From the NCBI RefSeq assembly GCF_902506095.1, contig NZ_LR733293.1:602416-666415 (forward strand): a DNA stretch of 64,000 nt, read 5' to 3'. The DNA is from Arthrobacter sp. 9AX. Its GTDB lineage: Bacteria > Actinomycetota > Actinomycetes > Actinomycetales > Micrococcaceae. A program made the translations under genes and the position numbers. The notes below the pieces were generated by a model. That model had not been told where the DNA came from and ran no database searches. It saw only the letters and a list, made by a program, of their open reading frames with translations. Position 1 is the stretch's first letter. Every line of letters begins with the position of its first letter. This document shows, piece after piece, positions 42,249-51,759 of the stretch.

Positions 42249-43055
42249 ATGACCACCGCGCACCCCCAGCATGATCTTTCCGGAACCACAGCCCTGATCA
42301 CCGGGGCCAGCGCGGGCCTGGGTGCCGAGTTCGCACGGCAACTGGCGGAACAAGGCCACAACCTGGTGCTGGTGGCGCGGGACCAGGCCCGCCTCGAGGA
42401 AGCAGCGGCGGGCCTGGAACGGCGCTACGGAATCACGGCTGAAGTGCTCCCCGCAGACCTCACGGATGACGCGGACGTGGCCGCCGTCGTCGGACGCCTC
42501 TCCGATCCGCAGCAGCCAGTGGGGATCCTGGTCAACAACGCCGGGATCGGACTGTTGCACAACTTCGAGGACAACCCCGTCCCGGAGGAGCAAAAGCACT
42601 TGAAGCTGCATGTGGAAACGTCCATGGTGCTGGCGCACGCCGCGCTGAAGGGGATGCTGGACCGGGGCGAGGGCAGGATCATCAACGTGGCCAGCATCGC
42701 CGCGTTCCTGCCGCGGGGAACGTATTCCGCGGCGAAGGCATGGATGGTGAGCTTCAGCCGGTGGGCCAACCTCGCCTACGGGGAGCGCGGCGTGAAAGTC
42801 ACGGCGGTCTGTCCTGGCTTTGTCCACACGGAATTCCATGAGCGAATGGGGATGGACAAGTCCGTGGCTCCTTCGTGGACCTGGCTGCGTCCGGGGCGCG
42901 TGGTCCGGGAGGGGTTGGCGGACAACGCCCGGGGCAAGGCCGTTTCCATCCCCACGAAACGCTACAAGCTGGTCGCTGCGCTGGCACGCATAGCCCCGGC
43001 GAAACTAGTGGCGGGCCCTCCGCGGAAGCCCGATGAGGGCAGCAACGGTCCGTGA
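42249..43055 (+). CDS. SDR-family oxidoreductase
   Basis: A 268-residue classical SDR. It has TGASAGLG, NNAGIG, the catalytic Ser in NVASIAAF and the YSAAK Tyr/Lys pair, so unlike the SDR at 4460 it should be active. The layout resembles the DltE/YqjQ-type group. The gene appears leaderless. Its last 17 codons overlap the 3' end of the converging FUSC gene. The substrate is unknown. Confidence 0.86.
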   Translation: MTTAHPQHDLSGTTALITGASAGLGAEFARQLAEQGHNLVLVARDQARLEEAAAGLERRYGITAEVLPADLTDDADVAAVVGRLSDPQQPVGILVNNAGIGLLHNFEDNPVPEEQKHLKLHVETSMVLAHAALKGMLDRGEGRIINVASIAAFLPRGTYSAAKAWMVSFSRWANLAYGERGVKVTAVCPGFVHTEFHERMGMDKSVAPSWTWLRPGRVVREGLADNARGKAVSIPTKRYKLVAALARIAPAKLVAGPPRKPDEGSNGP

Positions 43056-44096
43056 ACCTGCCCGCCGCACCGCAACCACCACGGCGATGCCCGTCAGCGC
43101 GCCCACCAGCGTCTCCACCCCGCGCTCCAGGATCAGGACGGCGGGGTCGACGGGCGCGGCGAGCTGCGTCATCAGCAGGATCACCGGCGTGAAGGAAACC
43201 ATCGCAAGGCCGTAGTGCCGGGCCATAAACAGTTCGGTGGTGAACTGGAACAGGATCACCAGCAGGGCCAGGAGCACCGCCTGCTGCCCGGGGAACAGCC
43301 CAACCAGGGACCATGGGCCGGGAAAAATGACGACGGCGGTGACGGCCAATCCCAGGAACGTTCCGACGATGCGGTGGATGCCCCGCCGGACGCTGCTGGG
43401 CAGGTCGGCGCCGGCCAGGGGTACGGCTGCGGCGGCTATGGCCCAGTGCGGGTGGCCGCTGCCGCTGAGGACACCTACCGTGCCGGCAGCTGCGACGGCG
43501 AGAACGTAGCGGGTGGCGTGCACCAGCAGCTTGCGCTGGCCGGCGGGCTGCAGGGCAGGCGCGCTCCGCACCGCACCCCGCTGCCAGGACCTGTGCCGGA
43601 CCCAGCCGCCGAAACCCACCAAAACCGAAAAAGCAGCGGACCCGGCCGCAATGAGCAGTGCCACGTACCACGGGACCACAACCGGTACGGAGGCGCACGC
43701 ACCCAGTGCCAGGATGCCAAAGAACGGCCCGTTGGGCTTGAGCCCCACCCGGTCCGCGAAGATCGATCCCACGCCGGCCAATACCGCTTCGACTGCGACG
43801 AGCCACCATGAGTGGAGGTGGTTGGCGGACAGGAACAGGCCAACGGCGACGCCGCCAAGCAGCACCACTGCGGCCTGGCACTGGTGCAGGAGGCGGAGCT
43901 GGTGCGGTTCGGAGCGCCCGTACATCCCGGTCAGGGCGCCGAAGACGGCATACATGATGAGGTCGGTCCGGCCTGCGGACAGGAGCAGGAGCGAGGGGAC
44001 GGCGACGCTGATGGCCACACGAAGGGCGGCAAGGTGGTCGCGGTTGGCGGGATCCAGCCGGTGCAGGGCGCGCATCTGCTCCATCAGAAGCTTCAT
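43005..44096 (-). CDS. FUSC-family (aromatic acid exporter-like) membrane protein
   Basis: A 363-residue membrane protein with two groups of helices. It has the FUSC pattern: RVAISVAVPSLLLLSAGRTDLIMYAVFGALTGMYG, then a second bundle with GHPHWAIAAAAVPLAG and RGIHRIVGTFLGLAVTAV. Members of this family export aromatic acids or similar compounds. The frame is open further upstream, but the ATG giving MKLLMEQMRALHRLDP fits the family start. It is monocistronic and convergent with the SDR gene. Confidence 0.82.
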   Translation of the reverse strand: MKLLMEQMRALHRLDPANRDHLAALRVAISVAVPSLLLLSAGRTDLIMYAVFGALTGMYGRSEPHQLRLLHQCQAAVVLLGGVAVGLFLSANHLHSWWLVAVEAVLAGVGSIFADRVGLKPNGPFFGILALGACASVPVVVPWYVALLIAAGSAAFSVLVGFGGWVRHRSWQRGAVRSAPALQPAGQRKLLVHATRYVLAVAAAGTVGVLSGSGHPHWAIAAAAVPLAGADLPSSVRRGIHRIVGTFLGLAVTAVVIFPGPWSLVGLFPGQQAVLLALLVILFQFTTELFMARHYGLAMVSFTPVILLMTQLAAPVDPAVLILERGVETLVGALTGIAVVVAVRRAGSRTVAALIGLPRRARH

Positions 44097-44399
44097 GCCG
44101 CACCCACCCTGCCTGTCTCCCGGACCTCCACAAGCGTCCCTTTGCACACGGTCCCTTTGGAAAATATCACCGGGACCGACCTGCTGGCATGTCCTGGCGC
44201 GCCGCGGGGAAATAAAACGACATTGGCGCGGCCGGACGCACGAAGGTGCACTGCGGCGTGGCCCCGGCACCCTGGCGCTGCGCCGCAAAGGCCCGCCCCG
44301 CGCGCTTTTCGTGCAAGCTGCGCAGGACGGGCCTTGGGAGCGTGGGCCGCCGGGTCTGCCGGTCCGGATTCTTCCGGACGTAAGGGTTGCCCCTGTGCC
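44097..44399. other. 303-base spacer without a gene
   Basis: It lies between two minus-strand genes. It contains the upstream region of the FUSC gene, with a modestly A/T-rich patch (GGAAAATATCACC), and a hairpin just beyond the permease stop. No ORF with convincing codon use was seen. Confidence 0.6.
44362..44379 (-). terminator. Possible terminator after the MHS permease gene
   Basis: GTCCGGA pairs with TCCGGAC across a 4-base loop, 21 bases beyond the stop. There is no T-run, so it may act only weakly. Confidence 0.4.
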
Positions 44400-46034
44400 C
44401 TAAACCTGGGCCGGGACCTTGCCGGAATTTGAATCCGTGATGTCCTGGGTCTCGAACGGGAGTTCGTCCAGGTCGATCAGCGGGTTCTCATCCTGGGTGG
44501 CCACCAGTTCGCGGGCCTCGGCCTGGGTGTCCACGCTGGGCATGGAACCCGGCAGGGGCCGCTGGGCCGATTCCTTCAGGAAGTAGATGGCCACGGCGCC
44601 CACCAGGGAGGTACCCATCAGGTAGTAGGCGGGCATCATGTCGTTGCCCGTGGCGCTGATCAGGGCTGCCACGATGAACGGCGTGGTGCCGCCGAAGATG
44701 GCCACCGAGAAGTTGTAGGCGATGCCCATGGCGCCGTAGCGGCTGGATGTGGGGAACTGGGCCGGCAGGGCCGAGGCCAGGTTGGCCACATAGAACGTCA
44801 CCGGGAACGCGATGAGTGCCAGGCCGGCCAGCGTGGACCAGATTTCCCCCACCCCGATCAGCATAAACGCCGGGGCTGCCAGGACAACCGTGCTCAGCGC
44901 GCCGATCCACAGCACGGGGCGGCGGCCGATCCTGTCGGAGAGCTTGCCGGTCAGCGGAATGCAGAGGCTCATCACCACCAGGACGGGGATGGTCAGCAGG
45001 GTGCCGTGTACCTCGTCGTAGCCCTTGGACTCGGTCAGGTACGTGGGCATGTAGGAGGTCAGGGCGTAACCTGCGGTGTTGGCGGCGGCCACCAGGACCA
45101 TCGCGACAATGATGGAGCGCCAGTAGGCCTTCACGATTCCCACGGGACCCTTAACCGCTGCGTCATCCGAGGCGGCGGCGTGCTTGGCGAGGTCTTCCTG
45201 GGCGTCCAGGGTGGCCTGGAACTGCGGGGATTCCTCGATCTTGCTGCGGAAGTAGACTGCGATCAGGCCCAGCGGACCTGCCACCAGGAAGGGGATCCGC
45301 CAGCCCCAGTCCTCCATGGCCGCCTGGCCGAGCGTGAGCTGCAGCGCGGACACCAGGGCGGCGCCGAGGGCGAAGCCGAAGTAGCTGCCCATATCCAGGA
45401 AGCTGGCGAAGAAGCCGCGGCGCTTGTCCGGGGCGTACTCGCTGACGAAGGTGGTGGCCCCGGCGTATTCACCGCCGGTGGAGAAGCCCTGGATGACCTT
45501 CAGCAGGACCAGGAGGCCGGCCGCCCACAGCCCGATCTGCGCGTAGCCGGGCAGGAGGCCGATGGCGAACGTGCTGGCCGCCATGATCATCAACGTGGTG
45601 GCGAGGATCTTCTGCCGGCCCACCTTGTCGCCAAGCCAGCCGAAGATCACGCCGCCGAGCGGGCGGGCGATAAATGTTGCGGCGAAGGTGCCCAGGAGGA
45701 ACAGCGTCTGGGTGGTGGGATCAGATTCCGGCAGGAAAACGGGTCCCATGGTGGTGATGAGGTAGCCGAAAACGCCTACGTCGTACCACTCCATGGTGTT
45801 ACCCACGATGGTTCCGCCCAGTGCCTTCTTGAGCATGGGCTGGTCCACCACGTTGACGTCGGACTCCTTGAGCCGGCGGCGCACCAGTTTCCTGGGTTTA
45901 CGTGGTGCCTTGGCAAGTCCCGGTGGAGTACCGGGGGGTGTAGCTGGGTTGGTTCCGGAGGCGTTGAGCATGCCTGCGGAAGAGTCGGTGATGCTTCGGT
46001 CTGTGGGCATTTGGGCAACTCCTGTGGAGGTCAT
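44400..46034 (-). CDS. MFS permease of the metabolite:H+ symporter (MHS/ProP) family
   Basis: A 544-residue, 12-helix transporter. ProP/KgtP motifs are clear: GTIVGNTMEWYDVGVFGYL in helix 1, IARPLGGVIFGWLGDKVGRQKIL in the first loop, QGFSTGGEYAGATTFVSEYAP, and SDRIGRRP in the second half. These carry proline, betaine, alpha-ketoglutarate or other organic acids with H+. A 60-residue polar N-terminal extension rich in Pro and Arg precedes helix 1. The start may instead be the second Met (MPTDRS). Confidence 0.88.
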   Translation of the reverse strand: MTSTGVAQMPTDRSITDSSAGMLNASGTNPATPPGTPPGLAKAPRKPRKLVRRRLKESDVNVVDQPMLKKALGGTIVGNTMEWYDVGVFGYLITTMGPVFLPESDPTTQTLFLLGTFAATFIARPLGGVIFGWLGDKVGRQKILATTLMIMAASTFAIGLLPGYAQIGLWAAGLLVLLKVIQGFSTGGEYAGATTFVSEYAPDKRRGFFASFLDMGSYFGFALGAALVSALQLTLGQAAMEDWGWRIPFLVAGPLGLIAVYFRSKIEESPQFQATLDAQEDLAKHAAASDDAAVKGPVGIVKAYWRSIIVAMVLVAAANTAGYALTSYMPTYLTESKGYDEVHGTLLTIPVLVVMSLCIPLTGKLSDRIGRRPVLWIGALSTVVLAAPAFMLIGVGEIWSTLAGLALIAFPVTFYVANLASALPAQFPTSSRYGAMGIAYNFSVAIFGGTTPFIVAALISATGNDMMPAYYLMGTSLVGAVAIYFLKESAQRPLPGSMPSVDTQAEARELVATQDENPLIDLDELPFETQDITDSNSGKVPAQV

Positions 46035-46572
46035 TTGCTTGCGACTTGTAGCTGCCCCGCTCCGGGCAGGCCTTCAATTTTACGCGAATCCCATGGCGCC
46101 TGCCGGTTTAATGCCGTAGGATCAACCATTTTTGGGGCCCTTCGGCAAGGGTTTCGCAGCTTACTTTTACCGCTTTTCCCGCGTCAGCACAGGGAATGGC
46201 GAGGCAGCGAGCAATCGTTACCGAATTTTTTCGCGGTGACGCCCCGAACAGCCCCTTTGGGCCGGCCCGATAGCGCAAATAGTGATGCGGCCCACCACCC
46301 GGGGAGCCACGTCATGGGACCCGGATCCGTGACCGTCCCGCACGGCTGGACAGGCCGCCGTCGTCCGCTTCTTTGGCCGTTTCCCGGCCCGCCCTCCTGC
46401 GGGGGTTCACAGGCGCCCGGCGCATCCCTATGGTGGTTCCATGGGAACACTTTCTTCTAAGTAGGCGCCACGCCTGCGGCCTGGCGGTTGCCGGCCACCC
46501 CCAACAGTCGCAACGGTCCATTGCGGGCCTCACTTTGGTAGCACTTCATTTCATCGCGGAAAGGAAGAACAA
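46035..46572. other. 538-base spacer without a convincing gene
   Basis: It separates the divergent MHS permease and a small hypothetical gene. A/T-rich patches near 46070-46180 probably hold the permease promoter. Several short open frames cross it on both strands, but none has a ribosome site and normal codon bias. No repeat or structured RNA was recognised. Confidence 0.55.
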
Positions 46573-46833
46573 ATGGCTGACGAAATCACTGGAAAAAACC
46601 TGGCGCCTGAGGTCGCTGACCACCTGGCGGAGGCAATGAAGGCCCCCGACATGCCAAGTGCGGCCGCTCCAGCCTCCTCAATGGGGGTGGGTGGAGAGAG
46701 CACCTGGCCGGATGGAAACGGGAAGCGGCGGCACCCCAAGGAACACGGGGCCGGCCATGGGCGGATGGGGCAGGGGGCAGCTGTGAGTGCGGTCCACCGC
46801 ACCAGCCGCCCGCAAATGCCGCACTCATCCTGA
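46573..46833 (+). CDS. Small hypothetical protein, His/Gly-rich C-terminus
   Basis: An 86-residue soluble protein, MADEITGKNLAPEVADHLAEAMKAPD..., followed by a Gly/Pro-rich part and a His-rich tail (KRRHPKEHGAGHGRMG). Not recognised. The AAAGGAAG site before the ATG and the terminator after the stop support a real gene. Confidence 0.5.
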   Translation: MADEITGKNLAPEVADHLAEAMKAPDMPSAAAPASSMGVGGESTWPDGNGKRRHPKEHGAGHGRMGQGAAVSAVHRTSRPQMPHSS

Positions 46834-46855
46834 GGCTGCACCACTCCCGACACTG

Positions 46856-46898
46856 AAACAGCTGGGGACCCCGGAATTCCGGAATCCCCGGCTGTTTT
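46856..46898. terminator. Bidirectional terminator between the small gene and ligD
   Basis: AAACAGC-GGGGA pairs with TCCCC-GCTGTTTT around a CCGGAATTCCGG core. T-runs are found on both strands, fitting two converging genes. Confidence 0.8.
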
Positions 46899-46930
46899 GC
46901 GCGTGGGAAACGGGAGCCGCGGGCGCGTGG

Positions 46931-49465
46931 TCAGCCCTCCAGAAGCACGTCTTCCGGTTCCTTGTCCAGCCGCCAGCCGCGCCATACGGGGTGCCGGAGC
47001 CGGCCGGTCCCGGTCCACTCGCTGTACGTCACCTCGCCCACCAACTGCGGGCTCACCCAGTGCGCATCTGCCGAGTCCTCCCGGGGGACGTCCTCGAACG
47101 GGGAGGTTTTCCGGGCCAGCCGGTCCACGGTCTGCCGGAGCTCTTTCAGCTCCCGCCAGCTGAAACCGCTGCCCACCCGGCCTACGTAGCGCAGGTTCCG
47201 GCCCTCCGGAATGCCCACGAGCAGTGATCCCACCGAGCCCTCGCGTGACCCCTTGCCGGGCCGCCAGCCGCCCACCACCACTTCCTGGGTCTGGTCGAGC
47301 TTGAGTTTGATCCAGGTCCGGGTGCGCTGTCCGCTGACGTAGCGGCTGTCCGTGCGCTTGGCCATCACGCCCTCCAGCCCGAGTTCCCGGGCGCTTTCGA
47401 GGATGTGGTCCACGGGTTCCTCGAGCACCATGGAGAGGTCCACCGGGCAGTCCGACGGACTGAAGAACTGATTCAGCCGCGTGCGCCGCTTGTGCAGGGG
47501 GAGCGTGCGAAGGTCCGTGCCGCCGTCGTACAGCAGGTCGAAAAGCATCAGCCGGACCGGGATGGCTTTGCGCGCTTTGGCGACGTCGGAGGGCCGGGTG
47601 AGCTTCATCCGGCCCTGCAGCAGCCCGAAGTCAGGCCTTCCTGAAGGGCCGACGGCGATGATCTCGCCATCGGCCACAAACGGCTGCGGCGGCCAGGAGT
47701 CCCTGTCCGTGAGCTCGGGGTAGGTCCTGGTGACGTCGTTGCCGTTGCGGCTAAAGATGCGGATGGTCTTGTCGTCCGCGACGAGGATGGCCCGGACGCC
47801 GTCCCACTTGAGCTCGAACTGCCAGTTGCTGCCCTGCAGGTCCGCCACTTTCCCCGCGGTGGCCATCATCGGGCTGAAGTCTTCAGGAGATGGCACAGGC
47901 GCCGCCGAAGCGGCGGAAGGTGGGGCCGGCGCCGGCTCAGGCGCGGCGTCGTCCTCCTCGGGGGCTTCCGGCGCGGCGTCGTCCTCCTCGTCCTCCTCCT
48001 CCGGGACCTCTTCTTCCGGGGCCGCGGGCAGCGGCCGGGGCCGGCTGCCGGGCCGGTCCCTGTCCATGAGGTGGATGAGCCATTGCCCTTCGGCGTCCTT
48101 ACCCTGGCCGCGGCCGGTATGGATGAGCGCGTACTTCTTCGTCCCGCCCAGGCCGCCGCCTTCGGAACCTGTGAGGGTGACAATGACCTCCCGGCCGTTG
48201 ATCCACTTGTGCAGTTCGTAGGTGCCGTGGTCCCAGATGGTCATGTCGCCGGCACCGTATTCCCCCTTGGGGATGGTCCCGTGGAAGGTGAGGTAGTCCA
48301 TCGGGTGGTCCTCGGTCTGGACGGCCAGGTGGTTCTTTCCGCCCGACTCGGGGACGCCTTTCGGCAAGGCCCAGGACACCAGGACGCCGTCGTGCTCCAG
48401 CCGGAGGTCGAAATGGAGCCGGCTGGCATGGTGTTCCTGGATGACAAACGCATCGCCGCTGCCTGCCATGCCGCTGAACGGTTCCGGCGTGGCCTGCGGA
48501 TCACGCATGGAGCGGTACTTGCCCAGGCGCGGGTCGCCGTCGTGGTGTTTCTCCGGTACGTCGAGGCTTTGGTTCGAGGCGCGGACGACGGCGGCGAACG
48601 GGTCAGTGCCTTCCTGCACCCGCCGCAGCACGGCCTCGTAGTCGAGGTGCTGCAGCCCGGGCGTCCCGATCTCCTCCCATGTCCGGGGAGCGGCCACCAT
48701 GGGGGTGGGGCGGCCCCGCAGCGAATAGGGCACGATGGTGGTTTTGGCCGCGTTGTTCTGGCTCCAGTCCACCAGCACCTTGCCCTGGCGGAGGGTCTTT
48801 TTCATGTCGCTGACGGCAAGGTCCGGGTGGTCGGCTTCCAGGGCGCGGGCCAGTTCGCGCGCGAACGCCGAGATCTGGTCCGAGGTCTGGCTGCGGTCCA
48901 GGGCTGCGTAGAGGTGGATGCCCTTGCTGCCGCTGGTGACCGGGACGGGGTCCAGGCCCACGTCCTGCAGGATGCTGCGGGCCAGGAGCGCCACTTCCAC
49001 GCACTCCTGAAGGCCCGCGCCGACGCCGGGATCGAGGTCCAGGACCAGCCGGTCCGGATTCAGCTGGTCGCCGTGCGAATCAACCTGCCACTGGGGGACA
49101 TGGATTTCCAGCGAGTTGATCTGGCCGAACCAGGTGAGCGTCGCGGGGTCGTTGACCATCGGATAGTGGATGGTCCGGTCCTTGTGGGTGATGGCGGCGC
49201 GGGGGAGCCAGCCGGGGGCCGAGTCCTCAAGGTTCTTCTGGAAAAAGACCTCGCCGGGCTTCTCGTCAGTTCCGACGCCGTTGACCCACCGTTTCCGGGT
49301 GGCCGGCCTGTTGGCTGCGGCGGGGATCAGCACATGTGCCACGGCGGCGTAGTAGGCCAGGATGTCCGCCTTGGTGGTGCCGGTCTCCGGATAGATGACT
49401 TTGCCCAGGTTGGTCAGGGTCAATTCCCTGCCCGCAACCCGGACACGTTCCTTAGCTGCGGCCAC
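46931..49465 (-). CDS. ligD: Multifunctional NHEJ DNA ligase LigD (POL-PE-LIG)
   Basis: An 844-residue protein that fills, trims and seals double-strand breaks with Ku. The N-terminal polymerase domain (about 1-290) has LVLDLDPG with the metal-binding aspartates. The phosphoesterase domain (about 335-470) has QEHHASRLHFDLRLEHDG. An acidic, Pro/Ala-rich linker (474-528) leads to the ATP-dependent ligase, with nucleophile Lys553 in ELKWDG. This order is that of mycobacterial LigD. It diverges from ku across only 40 bases, so the promoters overlap and the pair is probably co-regulated. Confidence 0.95.
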   Translation of the reverse strand: MAAAKERVRVAGRELTLTNLGKVIYPETGTTKADILAYYAAVAHVLIPAAANRPATRKRWVNGVGTDEKPGEVFFQKNLEDSAPGWLPRAAITHKDRTIHYPMVNDPATLTWFGQINSLEIHVPQWQVDSHGDQLNPDRLVLDLDPGVGAGLQECVEVALLARSILQDVGLDPVPVTSGSKGIHLYAALDRSQTSDQISAFARELARALEADHPDLAVSDMKKTLRQGKVLVDWSQNNAAKTTIVPYSLRGRPTPMVAAPRTWEEIGTPGLQHLDYEAVLRRVQEGTDPFAAVVRASNQSLDVPEKHHDGDPRLGKYRSMRDPQATPEPFSGMAGSGDAFVIQEHHASRLHFDLRLEHDGVLVSWALPKGVPESGGKNHLAVQTEDHPMDYLTFHGTIPKGEYGAGDMTIWDHGTYELHKWINGREVIVTLTGSEGGGLGGTKKYALIHTGRGQGKDAEGQWLIHLMDRDRPGSRPRPLPAAPEEEVPEEEDEEDDAAPEAPEEDDAAPEPAPAPPSAASAAPVPSPEDFSPMMATAGKVADLQGSNWQFELKWDGVRAILVADDKTIRIFSRNGNDVTRTYPELTDRDSWPPQPFVADGEIIAVGPSGRPDFGLLQGRMKLTRPSDVAKARKAIPVRLMLFDLLYDGGTDLRTLPLHKRRTRLNQFFSPSDCPVDLSMVLEEPVDHILESARELGLEGVMAKRTDSRYVSGQRTRTWIKLKLDQTQEVVVGGWRPGKGSREGSVGSLLVGIPEGRNLRYVGRVGSGFSWRELKELRQTVDRLARKTSPFEDVPREDSADAHWVSPQLVGEVTYSEWTGTGRLRHPVWRGWRLDKEPEDVLLEG

Positions 49466-49505
49466 AGGTCTTCACCTCCGGCGCTCCGTGCTGTTGACTT
49501 AGGGG

Positions 49506-50663
49506 ATGAGAGCCATCTGGAAAGGTGCCATCGCGTTTGGCCTGGTCAACGTACCCGTAAAGGTTTACAGCGCAACCGAAGATCATGACATCAGTCTGCA
49601 CCAGGTCCACAACGCCGACGGTGGCCGCATCAGGTACCAGCGCAGGTGCGAGGTATGCAGCCAGGTGATCGACTACTCGGACATTGAGAAGGCCTACGAG
49701 GAAGACGGCAAGACGGTGGTCCTCTCCAAGGACGAACTCAAAGCCATCCCCGCCGAGAACAGCCACGAGATCGAAGTGGTGCAGTTCGTCCCGTCCGAGC
49801 AGCTTGAACCGATGATGTTCGAGAAGAGCTATTACCTGGAGCCGGACTCCAAGTCGCCCAAGGCCTACGTGCTGCTCCGCCGCGCCCTGGAGGACACGGA
49901 CAGGGTGGCGATCGTCCAGTTCGCGCTGCGGGAGAAGACCCGGCTGGGTGCGCTGCGCATCAAGGACGACGTCCTGGTGCTCCAGTCCCTGCTCTGGCCG
50001 GATGAAGTGCGCGAAGCCAGCTTTCCTTCCCTGGATGTGTCCATCAAGATCTCCCCACAGGAGCGTGAGATGTCCGCCGCCCTCGTGGAATCCATGGCGG
50101 CTGACTTCGACCCCGAGCACTTCACCGATGACTACCAGGTGCAGCTCCGCCAGCTCATCGAGGCCAAACTCGAGCAGGGCGACGCGCTGGACACTGAGGA
50201 AACGTTTGGTGTGGAGGCCGGTGAGGGCGGCAAGGGCGAGGTCATCGACCTGATGGAGGCGCTGAAGCGAAGCCTGGACCGGAAGCGCGGGGGCGGAGCT
50301 GCTTCGAGCGGGTCCGGGGACGAAACGGAGTCCGCGGAGGCCGACGAGGACGACGACACAGACGCAAAGCCCGCGCGCAAGCAGGCTGCCGCCGGCAAAA
50401 CCACGGAATCCAAGACTGCCGGGACCAGGTCCGCGGCCGGCAGGTCCACGGCCGGCAAAGCTACCGCGACCAAGTCGGCGGCTTCCAAGCCGGCCACCGC
50501 AAAATCCAGGGACACTACGTCCACGGCAAAATCGGGCACTGCTAAATCGGGCACGGAAAAATCCGGCACGGCCAAGACCACGGCCAGCAAAACAGCTGCC
50601 AAACCCGCCGCGAAGAGCACCGCCGGCAAGGCATCGGGCACCAGGGCACGCAAGCCGGCTTGA
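49506..50663 (+). CDS. ku: Ku-family DNA end-binding protein with a long Lys/Ala-rich tail
   Basis: A 385-residue bacterial Ku. The core (about 1-260) begins MRAIWKGAIAFGLVNVPVKVYSAT and has RRCEVC and the conserved strands that form the DNA ring. It recruits LigD to broken ends. The last 120 residues are unusual in length: an acidic patch (266-286), then a Lys/Ala/Ser/Thr-rich tail with repeated AKSGT and TAGKA units like histone H1. Similar basic tails in mycobacterial Ku aid DNA binding. No ribosome site precedes the ATG, so it may be leaderless. Confidence 0.95.
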   Translation: MRAIWKGAIAFGLVNVPVKVYSATEDHDISLHQVHNADGGRIRYQRRCEVCSQVIDYSDIEKAYEEDGKTVVLSKDELKAIPAENSHEIEVVQFVPSEQLEPMMFEKSYYLEPDSKSPKAYVLLRRALEDTDRVAIVQFALREKTRLGALRIKDDVLVLQSLLWPDEVREASFPSLDVSIKISPQEREMSAALVESMAADFDPEHFTDDYQVQLRQLIEAKLEQGDALDTEETFGVEAGEGGKGEVIDLMEALKRSLDRKRGGGAASSGSGDETESAEADEDDDTDAKPARKQAAAGKTTESKTAGTRSAAGRSTAGKATATKSAASKPATAKSRDTTSTAKSGTAKSGTEKSGTAKTTASKTAAKPAAKSTAGKASGTRARKPA

Positions 50664-50901
50664 TCCTCCGAGGCCGGCCGGTAGTGCCGCGCTGCTTTGT
50701 GCCATGCTTATGAAACTACTAAGCCTGCTTGCTTTTTGGTAGTGCCTGCCCGGCGGGGCTGTTGGGGAGAGCTGTGCCCGTTTCGCGCCGTCCCTTTACA
50801 GCGCAGGCGGGCGCGTCCACAATGAGTCGCATCACAGCCTCCGCTGTGGCAACAGCGTGCTGTCAACTCACCGGGAATTATCGCAGTAGGGAGGCACAGT
50901 C

Positions 50902-51759
50902 ATGAATGACCAGGCTGGTGTTCTGGAAGCGGACCGGGCGCTCAAGCAAAAGCACCGGGCAATGTGGGCATCGGGAGACTACCCGGCGCTCGCCAGTGAA
51001 CTGCTCCCGGAGCTCGGGGCAATCCTCGTCGAGGCCTGCGGCATCAACTCGCGTCAGCGGGTCCTGGACGTGGCCGCCGGTGCCGGGAATGCCGCCATCC
51101 CCGCCGCGATGATGGGTGCGAAGGTGGTGGCCAGCGACCTCGCCCCGGAACTGTTCGACGCCGGCCGTCACCAGGCCGCCGACAGGGGCGTGGAGCTCGA
51201 ATGGAAGGAAGGTGACGCGGAGGCCCTGCCGTTCGGGGACGGCGAGTTCGACACCGTCATGTCCTGCCTCGGCGTGATGTTCGCACCGCATCACCAGACC
51301 GCCGCGGACGAACTCCTGCGCGTCTGCAAACCGGGCGGCACCATCGGGCTCCTCAGTTGGACCCCGGAAGGCTTCATCGGAAAGATGTTCGCCGCCATGA
51401 AGCCCTTCGCACCGCCGCCCCCGCCGGGTGCGCAGCCCGCGCCACTTTGGGGGAGCGAGGACCACGTCCGCGAACTGCTCGGCGACAGGGTCACCGACGT
51501 CCAGGCCCGCAAGCAGTCCCTTGCCGTCAGGAGTTTCCACCAGGCGGAGGACTTCGTCCGCTACTTCAAGTCCCACTACGGCCCCACCATCTCCGTCTAC
51601 AAGTTCATCGCGGAGGATGCCGGCAAGGCCAAAGAGCTGGACAAGGCCCTGACCGAACTCGCCGAATCGTTCGGGGACGCGCACGGTGATGCTCCGTTCC
51701 AAATGGAATGGGAGTACCTGCTGTTCACGGCGAAGAAGGCCAAGTCCGATGCCCGGTGA
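50902..51759 (+). CDS. Class I SAM-dependent methyltransferase (UbiE/Methyltransf_11 type)
   Basis: A 285-residue methyltransferase. SAM motif I is VLDVAAGAGNAA (about residues 54-65), the acidic loop is DLAPELFDAGR, and motif II/III is PFGDGEFDTVMSCLGVMFAPH. The substrate is not predictable. GGGAGG precedes the ATG. The gene overlaps the next one by 11 bases, so the two products probably act in the same process. Confidence 0.86.
   Translation: MNDQAGVLEADRALKQKHRAMWASGDYPALASELLPELGAILVEACGINSRQRVLDVAAGAGNAAIPAAMMGAKVVASDLAPELFDAGRHQAADRGVELEWKEGDAEALPFGDGEFDTVMSCLGVMFAPHHQTAADELLRVCKPGGTIGLLSWTPEGFIGKMFAAMKPFAPPPPPGAQPAPLWGSEDHVRELLGDRVTDVQARKQSLAVRSFHQAEDFVRYFKSHYGPTISVYKFIAEDAGKAKELDKALTELAESFGDAHGDAPFQMEWEYLLFTAKKAKSDAR

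Noticed and set aside
44097..44288. N-terminal extension of the FUSC protein
   Set aside because: The extension is Arg/Cys/Pro-rich, while the ATG at 44096 gives a normal family start.
46184..46450. Short minus-strand frame in the 538-base spacer
   Set aside because: No ribosome site, Pro/Gly/Arg-biased composition and no motif.
48071..49588. 505-codon open frame antisense to ligD
   Set aside because: LigD is unambiguous. The opposite frame has no ribosome site and no motif.
50696..50740. GCTTA...TAAGC inverted repeat after ku as a fifth AAGCATGC-type site
   Set aside because: The arms are only five bases and nine bases apart, and the position is about 170 bases before the next gene. It is too weak to group with the other four.
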